Assembly: GCA_035629075.1 (NCBI GenBank)
Contig: DASPIK010000099.1
Span: 1-64,000 of the forward strand
Length of the DNA stretch: 64,000 nt
Source: JAEZPW01 sp035629075
GTDB taxonomy: Bacteria; Acidobacteriota; Terriglobia; Terriglobales; Acidobacteriaceae
Reading direction: 5' to 3'
The notes below the pieces were generated by a model. It made no database searches. It had not been told where the DNA came from and saw only the letters and a list, made by a program, of their open reading frames with translations. The translations under genes were made by a program, and so were the position numbers. Shown one piece after another: positions 59,206 through 64,000 of this stretch (the stretch's first letter is position 1; the number at the start of each line of letters is the position of its first letter).

Positions 59206-60720
59206 CTAGTTCGATGCGGAGCGTCCTCCCGCGGACGAGTCCTGCTGCTGGGCTGACTGGCTAGGCGCGTCGTTGCCCCGGAAATACTTCGCCGGTGCAG
59301 CCTTCATCTGCGGCATTGCGGCGAACGGCTTGCTGTAGTCATTTCGGGCGTTCCAGAACAGGAAGCCGATTCCACCCTTTTCTTTCGATACGGCGACCTG
59401 CGTCATTATGTACTGCGGTGAATAGGTCTTGGTCTTCCATCCGAAGGCCTGAAGCCATGGCCTTAGCACAGCGCCGCTATCTTTCGTGATGACCCTGAAC
59501 CGGTCCATTGAAGACCCGATGAAGTGTTCCGGGGCGTCTCCCGGCCAGGCGTAGCCGTCCATGCCGAAGAAGTGGGACGGGTAAATCATGGGTGAGAGCA
59601 CGTCGCAGTGCTGCGCCATCCGGGGGATATCCTGCCCGGTGTGCGCAAGATCAACGTTCCTCTGCCATGCCATGACGCCGAACACATCAAGCGAGAACAG
59701 TACGTTCATGTGCTTCAGTTCGGAATGGGCCGATTTAAGGAATTCGGTAATCACGTCTGCACGCTGCCAGTTGGGGTGCGTTGTCTGGAAGGCGAACTGT
59801 GCGTCTTTCTGATCGCCCTCAGCGGGGAAGCGCACATAGTCGAATTGAATTTCGTCGACACCCGACTGAGCCGCGAACTTGGCCAAGGCGATGTTGTACT
59901 CCTGGACCTTGGGGTTAGAAGGGTCGACCCAGACTAGTTTGCCGTTTTCGCGCCACGCTTGGCCTGAACGCCGCGACTTCACCGCGAGTTCCGGGTGCTG
60001 TTGCACGAGGTACTCATCGCGGAAAATCGCAATGCGGGCTATAGCGTGGATCCCCTGGGAGTGCAGGAAGTGCACGAACTTTGCAAGGTTTCGGATCGGG
60101 ATGTATTTGTCGTTTGAGAGAGGATGTTGGAAGGGTACATTTACGAACCCATCGCTATCCTTTATGTCGAACACGACCGCGTTGCCGCCGAGCCTGCGCC
60201 ATTCGCGGATCATCTCCAGTCCCTTCGCGCTGCCAGCCATCGTGCCGGTCAGGTAGATCGCCCGAGCCTCGAAGTCTTTGGGCACGGGAATACTCTGTTC
60301 TTTGAAGTCAGGCGGCAGCATGCCGGGAATAACAACGTTTTGGCCTTCCTTGAACCAAATTGACTTCATGGGCGCGTTGGCCTGGCGGATTGCCTGTTCC
60401 AACTCGCGACCGGTCAAGTATTGCGTCTTGGGCAAATACCGGTGGACTAGGCCCGGCAAGCTTTCGCCCTTTTTCGTCACATGCACGGTGGTTCCGGGCG
60501 GCAGGGCTGAGGTGTCACTCGCCCCAGCAGAAGGCGGTGTTGGCGAAGCTTTCAACCCCGTTGTGGAACTGGCGGTGACGGTTGTTGGAGTCTCGGCAGG
60601 CGCGGACCTGGAACCAGCGGCGGCGCCCAGGAAGGTAGCTTTTTTCAGCAATGCGGCAAGTGAAATTGTGAACAGGACGACGACAGCGACGATCAGGTAA
60701 GGCCGAATTTTGCGCGACAT
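59206..60720 (-). CDS. DUF4015 putative glycosidase with LysM-like domain
   Basis: This 504-residue exported protein has an N-terminal signal-anchor (YLIVAVVVLFTISLAALL), a Ser/Thr/Pro-rich linker (about 35-80) and a LysM-like module (about 82-140; TVHVTKKGESLPGL to EGQNVVIPG). A TIM-barrel DUF4015 domain (about 150-470) follows, with GLEMIREWRRLGGNAVVFDI, DEIQFDYVRFPAEGD (candidate acid residues) and VLSPMIYPSHF. It is probably a cell-wall or exopolysaccharide glycosidase held at the membrane. ATG 60720 opens the signal-anchor; the ORF start at 60783 adds an unconserved leader. Confidence 0.88.
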   Translation of the reverse strand: MSRKIRPYLIVAVVVLFTISLAALLKKATFLGAAAGSRSAPAETPTTVTASSTTGLKASPTPPSAGASDTSALPPGTTVHVTKKGESLPGLVHRYLPKTQYLTGRELEQAIRQANAPMKSIWFKEGQNVVIPGMLPPDFKEQSIPVPKDFEARAIYLTGTMAGSAKGLEMIREWRRLGGNAVVFDIKDSDGFVNVPFQHPLSNDKYIPIRNLAKFVHFLHSQGIHAIARIAIFRDEYLVQQHPELAVKSRRSGQAWRENGKLVWVDPSNPKVQEYNIALAKFAAQSGVDEIQFDYVRFPAEGDQKDAQFAFQTTHPNWQRADVITEFLKSAHSELKHMNVLFSLDVFGVMAWQRNVDLAHTGQDIPRMAQHCDVLSPMIYPSHFFGMDGYAWPGDAPEHFIGSSMDRFRVITKDSGAVLRPWLQAFGWKTKTYSPQYIMTQVAVSKEKGGIGFLFWNARNDYSKPFAAMPQMKAAPAKYFRGNDAPSQSAQQQDSSAGGRSASN

Positions 60721-61076
60721 CTTGTTTTTGCGGATCCAGAACTGGGGGTAGCTGGATACTAGCAGAGTCTCTGGATGATGCACGCAAAATCATTAGTGAT
60801 TTGGTGACGTTCGGGTGTAGACCGCCAGTGCGTCGCGTGCCGGCCGCAGGCAAGCCGGGCGGTCACTTTGGTCTGGATAGCAGAGGTAATTTAGGTTCCA
60901 GCCGACGTTTTCGTCTTGACTTTGCGCATCTAATTTGCGCAGGGATGGCGAGATCCGGCAGAGAGTGGCGCCCGCAGCGTATTGTGACGGAACGTTTTGC
61001 AACTCCAACCCGGGGTCTTCCATCTGAGAAAACACATTTAACGGTCCCACAGGTAATTGAACAGGGGCCAAGAATT
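60721..61076. other. divergent promoter region, DUF4015 / AAA+ ATPase
   Basis: A 356-base gap between divergent genes. The plus-strand frame is open from 60801, but its composition is unlike the ATPase and the family start is at 61077. I see no clear repeat or hairpin. Confidence 0.55.
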
Positions 61077-62234
61077 ATGAAGACTGGTCTTAATACCGCG
61101 CTGGATCCATCGCGCCGCAGCAGCGATGCACAAGACTTCGAAACCGCAATCCGCCGCAAGATCGTTGGGCAGGACGGGGCGGTCGAAAAAGTAGTTGAGA
61201 TTTACCAGATGTTTCTTGCCGGCCTGAACCCCCCGGGACGGCCTGTAGGGAACCTCTTATTCCTTGGGCCTACCGGTTCGGGCAAGACGCGCGTGGTCGA
61301 GGCGATGGCTGAGGCTCTGTTTGGCGACTCACGCGCGGTGATCAAGATCGATTGCGCCGAGTTTCAGCATTCGCATGAAATCGCTAAGTTAATTGGCTCG
61401 CCCCCGGGCTACCTTGGTCATCGAGAGACCCACCCGCTGCTCACCCAGGAAGCGCTGAACCAGTGGCATACGGAAAAGCTGAAGCTTTCGCTGCTGCTGT
61501 TTGACGAGATCGAGAAAGCCTCAGACGCGCTGTGGCAGTTGCTACTAGGCATTCTCGACAAAGCCACGCTCACGCTTGGTGATAATCGCCGTGTGGACCT
61601 TTCCCAGTGCGTAATCGTCATGACTTCTAACCTAGGTGCTGCCGAAATGAACGACATGATCACCGGCGGCCTTGGGTTTGGGCAGAAGCCGCAGGCGATC
61701 GACGGCAAATTCGACGAGAAGATTACACGTGCCGCGCAGGAAGCTGCCCGCCGGAAGTTCTCGCCGGAATTCATGAACCGCATCGATAAGGTGGTGGTGT
61801 TCAAGACGCTGCGTCCGGAGCACCTCGAGCAAATTCTGGAGATAGAGCTCGGACTGGTGCAGCAGCGAATATTGCAGGCGACCGGGAACAACCAGTTCGT
61901 TTTCAGTTGTACTCCGGCTGTTAAGCAGTTCCTGCTCCGAGAGGGTACAGACCCGAAATACGGCGCTCGTCACCTGAAGCGGGCCATAGAGCGAAATGTC
62001 GTTTTCCCGCTGGCCAACCTCGTCGCGACGGGACAGGTTAAGTTGGGTGATTTCGTCCGTATCGACATGAATGAGCAGGGGATGGTCTTTGTGAAAGAAG
62101 CAGAGGGTGCCTTGGTGCCGGTGCTTCTGGAGAAATATGGGCCGGAGTTCAGCGCGCAACCGACTGCTCGCGCGAGCCGGACGGCGGCCAATCGACGCGA
62201 TGTTAGTGCGACCCCTCTGCTAGATCACAAGTGA
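61077..62234 (+). CDS. stand-alone ClpB-D2-like AAA+ ATPase
   Basis: This 385-residue protein is one AAA+ module of the Clp/Hsp100 type. Residues 20-45 (RRKIVGQDGAVEKVVEIYQ) match the start of a ClpA/ClpB second ring domain. Walker A GPTGSGKT is at 64-71, followed by Walker B LLLFDEIEKA, sensor 1 VIVMTSNLG, the Arg finger in SPEFMNRIDKVV and sensor 2 in YGARHLKRAIE of the D2-small domain. It has no N domain, no first AAA ring, no zinc finger as in ClpX and no I-domain as in HslU. The pore loop reads GSPPGYLGH. It is probably an unfoldase or remodeler with an unknown partner. A strong terminator follows. Confidence 0.9.
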   Translation: MKTGLNTALDPSRRSSDAQDFETAIRRKIVGQDGAVEKVVEIYQMFLAGLNPPGRPVGNLLFLGPTGSGKTRVVEAMAEALFGDSRAVIKIDCAEFQHSHEIAKLIGSPPGYLGHRETHPLLTQEALNQWHTEKLKLSLLLFDEIEKASDALWQLLLGILDKATLTLGDNRRVDLSQCVIVMTSNLGAAEMNDMITGGLGFGQKPQAIDGKFDEKITRAAQEAARRKFSPEFMNRIDKVVVFKTLRPEHLEQILEIELGLVQQRILQATGNNQFVFSCTPAVKQFLLREGTDPKYGARHLKRAIERNVVFPLANLVATGQVKLGDFVRIDMNEQGMVFVKEAEGALVPVLLEKYGPEFSAQPTARASRTAANRRDVSATPLLDHK

Positions 62235-62253
62235 AACGATCGAGTTCCCGCAA

Positions 62254-62282
62254 TAAAGGGTGCCCCAGTAGGGCACCCTTTA
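62254..62282 (+). terminator. intrinsic terminator after the AAA+ gene
   Basis: TAAAGGGTGCCC (62254-62265) and GGGCACCCTTTA (62271-62282) form a perfect 12-bp stem around CAGTA, 20 bases after the stop. Confidence 0.88.
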
Positions 62283-62457
62283 CGTTTGCGACTTCGACTG
62301 AGTGCCGCTTCCAGGCCACCTGCCTGTATGTAGCTAGTCATTGTTCTACGGCATCTAACTTAGGGTCGCTTCGTACTCCTCTAGTTGGTTTCATTCGCCG
62401 CATCGTGAGCCGATACAATGTGAGTTGAACCGGTTCTCAACCGCGGCAGGAGCAAAT

Positions 62458-63957
62458 ATGGTGAGAAGATCGATTGCTGCACGTATGTTGACGGTCATTC
62501 TTATGCTGTGTATAGCGGCTCCCCAGTGGGCGTTGGCGGCTCAGGGTACAGCCCCATCTTTGCCTAATCCCGGAGACACTGGGGTCAGCAAGGAAGAGCA
62601 ACAGCAGATTGGTTTGCAGGCAATGGCTGAGGTTTATAAACAGATGCCGGTCCTGCCTGACTCCAGTCCGGAAACACAGTACATCCAGAGGCTCGGGAAG
62701 AAGTTGGCGGCCGTCATTCCTCCAGAGTACTCGTGGCCTTTTCAGTTTCACGTGATTCCCCAGAAAGAGATCAATGCTTTTGCATTACCTGGCGGACCAA
62801 TGTTTGTTAACACGGGCACTCTTACTGCGGCCGAGAATGAAGCAGAACTCGCCGGAGTGATGGCTCACGAGATGGCCCACGTGTACATGCAGCACTCGAT
62901 CAAGCAGGCCAAGAAGGGCGCGATTACTCAGGGACTTGCGGGTCTACTGGGTGGAATTTTGGGCAATGTCGGAGGGGTGGTAGGTGGCCTGGCGCAAGCC
63001 GGGGTTCAGATCGGCGGCGGCATGGTAATGATGAAGTACTCACGTGGAGATGAGACTGAGGCCGACACCGTAGGGGCTATCATTCTTTACAAAGCTGGCT
63101 ATAACCCCAAGTCCATGGCCGACTTCTTTCAGAAGTTGGAGCAGCAGGGCGGACGGGGCGGTCCTCAACTGCTCAGCAGCCACCCCAATCCTGGCAATCG
63201 AATGCAGGAAATTCAGAAAAAAGTAAGCAACTGGCCGTCGAAGAACTACCAAAAATCCAGTTCGGGTTTCCAAAGTGCGAAGCAGCACGCTCAGACAATA
63301 AAAACGTACACGGCTCAGGAGATTGCGGCTGGGGCGAAATCCGGCGAATGGGCGCGGATGAATCAGCAGAATGGGTCGGTTCCGAAGAACCTGCCCGCGT
63401 CGCAAACTGGGGAGGCACAAGCCGGAAACGCCACTCTGTCTAACGTCACCTATCAGCAGGTTAGGCCAAGTGGGCGTTTCACTGAGGCGCAGAATCAGCT
63501 ATTCAGCATCAGCTACCCGGATAATTGGCGTACGTACAACGACTCGAACGGTGGCGGGTTGACCATCGCGCCAGAAGCGGGAGTGGGGCAGAGCGGAGTT
63601 GCTTACGGCGTGGTGATCGGCGGCACACAGGTTCAGAGTTCGACTTCACTCGATCAGGCGGTTCAGAACCTCGTCTCAGGACTCCAGCAGTCAAATCCCG
63701 GACTGAGCGCCAGTGGCAGTCCACAGAAGATCACTGTCAATGGGGTGCAGGGACGGGCAGTGGACTTGATTGGCGAATCGCCTGTGCTGAAAAACGGGCG
63801 TCCAGAACGCGAACGCGATTGGCTAGTCGCTTTGCCAGCGGGACAGAACCAACTGATCTACATGGTTTTCGTTGCGCCTGAGAGTTCGTACAGCCAGATT
63901 CGGCCGACATATCAGCAGATGCTGAGAAGTTTACGGTTGAATACAGGTAGCTTCTAG
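62458..63957 (+). CDS. secreted M48-family metalloprotease (BepA-like)
   Basis: This 499-residue exported protein has a signal peptide (MLTVILMLCIAAPQWALA-A) and an M48 domain (about 35-260) with the zinc motif HEMAH (His137, Glu138, His141) and the third ligand in GDETEADTVG. Ser/Gln-rich linkers and a C-terminal beta domain follow (about 330-499; FSISYPDNWRTYND to MVFVAPESSYSQIRP) resembling the PsbP-like fold. M48 relatives such as BepA and LoiP take part in envelope protein quality control. AGGAG lies six bases before ATG 62458; the ORF opens earlier at 62425. The stop is 43 bases before the window end. Confidence 0.93.
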   Translation: MVRRSIAARMLTVILMLCIAAPQWALAAQGTAPSLPNPGDTGVSKEEQQQIGLQAMAEVYKQMPVLPDSSPETQYIQRLGKKLAAVIPPEYSWPFQFHVIPQKEINAFALPGGPMFVNTGTLTAAENEAELAGVMAHEMAHVYMQHSIKQAKKGAITQGLAGLLGGILGNVGGVVGGLAQAGVQIGGGMVMMKYSRGDETEADTVGAIILYKAGYNPKSMADFFQKLEQQGGRGGPQLLSSHPNPGNRMQEIQKKVSNWPSKNYQKSSSGFQSAKQHAQTIKTYTAQEIAAGAKSGEWARMNQQNGSVPKNLPASQTGEAQAGNATLSNVTYQQVRPSGRFTEAQNQLFSISYPDNWRTYNDSNGGGLTIAPEAGVGQSGVAYGVVIGGTQVQSSTSLDQAVQNLVSGLQQSNPGLSASGSPQKITVNGVQGRAVDLIGESPVLKNGRPERERDWLVALPAGQNQLIYMVFVAPESSYSQIRPTYQQMLRSLRLNTGSF

Positions 63958-64000
63958 TCCGGGCAGTCCTCGAGAACGCCTGCATTTCGATTCGGAGCGG

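Noticed and set aside
1..64000. Mobile element, prophage or integrated plasmid
   Set aside because: No transposase, integrase, phage or conjugation gene is seen, and the tRNA genes have no flanking direct repeats that I can find.

Overview
The window looks like a chromosomal segment of a GC-rich, Gram-negative, soil-type bacterium, most probably an Acidobacteriota (Terriglobia/Koribacter-like). This is inferred from the mix of genes: many secreted glycosidases and proteases, a TPR-AMIN-amidase, PilT with PilZ, a DUF4015 putative glycosidase and a membrane-anchored trehalose-phosphate synthase. No marker gene was compared. Four tRNA genes (Pro-UGG, His-GUG, Arg-UCU, Thr-CGU) and about 45 protein genes are supported. 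I see no insertion sequence, prophage, CRISPR array or rRNA.

Positions 1-10019 (+) hold one tightly packed operon, cut by the left edge. In order it encodes the end of an SDR reductase, an alpha/beta hydrolase with a Cys nucleophile, a GH3-family adenylating enzyme, an enolase-superfamily enzyme, a stand-alone acyl carrier protein, a UbiD-family prenyl-FMN decarboxylase, a fumarate-reductase-like flavoprotein, an O-antigen-ligase-type membrane protein and a family 4 glycosyltransferase. The first seven read as carrier-protein small-molecule chemistry and the last two as surface glycan chemistry. I do not recognise this combination as a described pathway, and it is the main candidate for a new system. 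Facing it on the minus strand is a tandem pair of clan GH-A glycosidases (9956-13813). One is full length with PKD repeats. The other is nearly identical in its catalytic domain, but truncated, and runs into the glycosyltransferase gene. An acyl-CoA-ligase-type enzyme (14131-15687, +) follows and may belong to the same theme.

Positions 15916-31000 carry sugar metabolism and secreted enzymes: a HAD phosphatase converging on a trehalose-6-phosphate synthase fused to a membrane sensor, a large subtilase, an orphan histidine kinase, GH31 and GH43 glycosidases and a secreted HELGH protein.

Positions 31098-46207 are mixed housekeeping: an M23 peptidase, a 2H phosphoesterase, a UDP-glucose-dehydrogenase homologue without its catalytic Cys behind a structured leader, a hybrid histidine kinase, YbjQ and FmdB small proteins, a YheT-type hydrolase with a coupled unknown protein, PilZ, acyl-CoA dehydrogenase, a MerR-TPR protein, Mn-catalase and a GT39-like membrane transferase.

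Positions 46609-63957 are mainly cell-envelope and core functions: lytic transglycosylase plus amidase, AlaS, RecX plus an AlkA-type glycosylase, PilT, DinB, IlvE with a long leader hairpin, the DUF4015 protein, a stand-alone ClpB-like AAA+ ATPase and an M48 protease. Strong intrinsic terminators separate many of these units.
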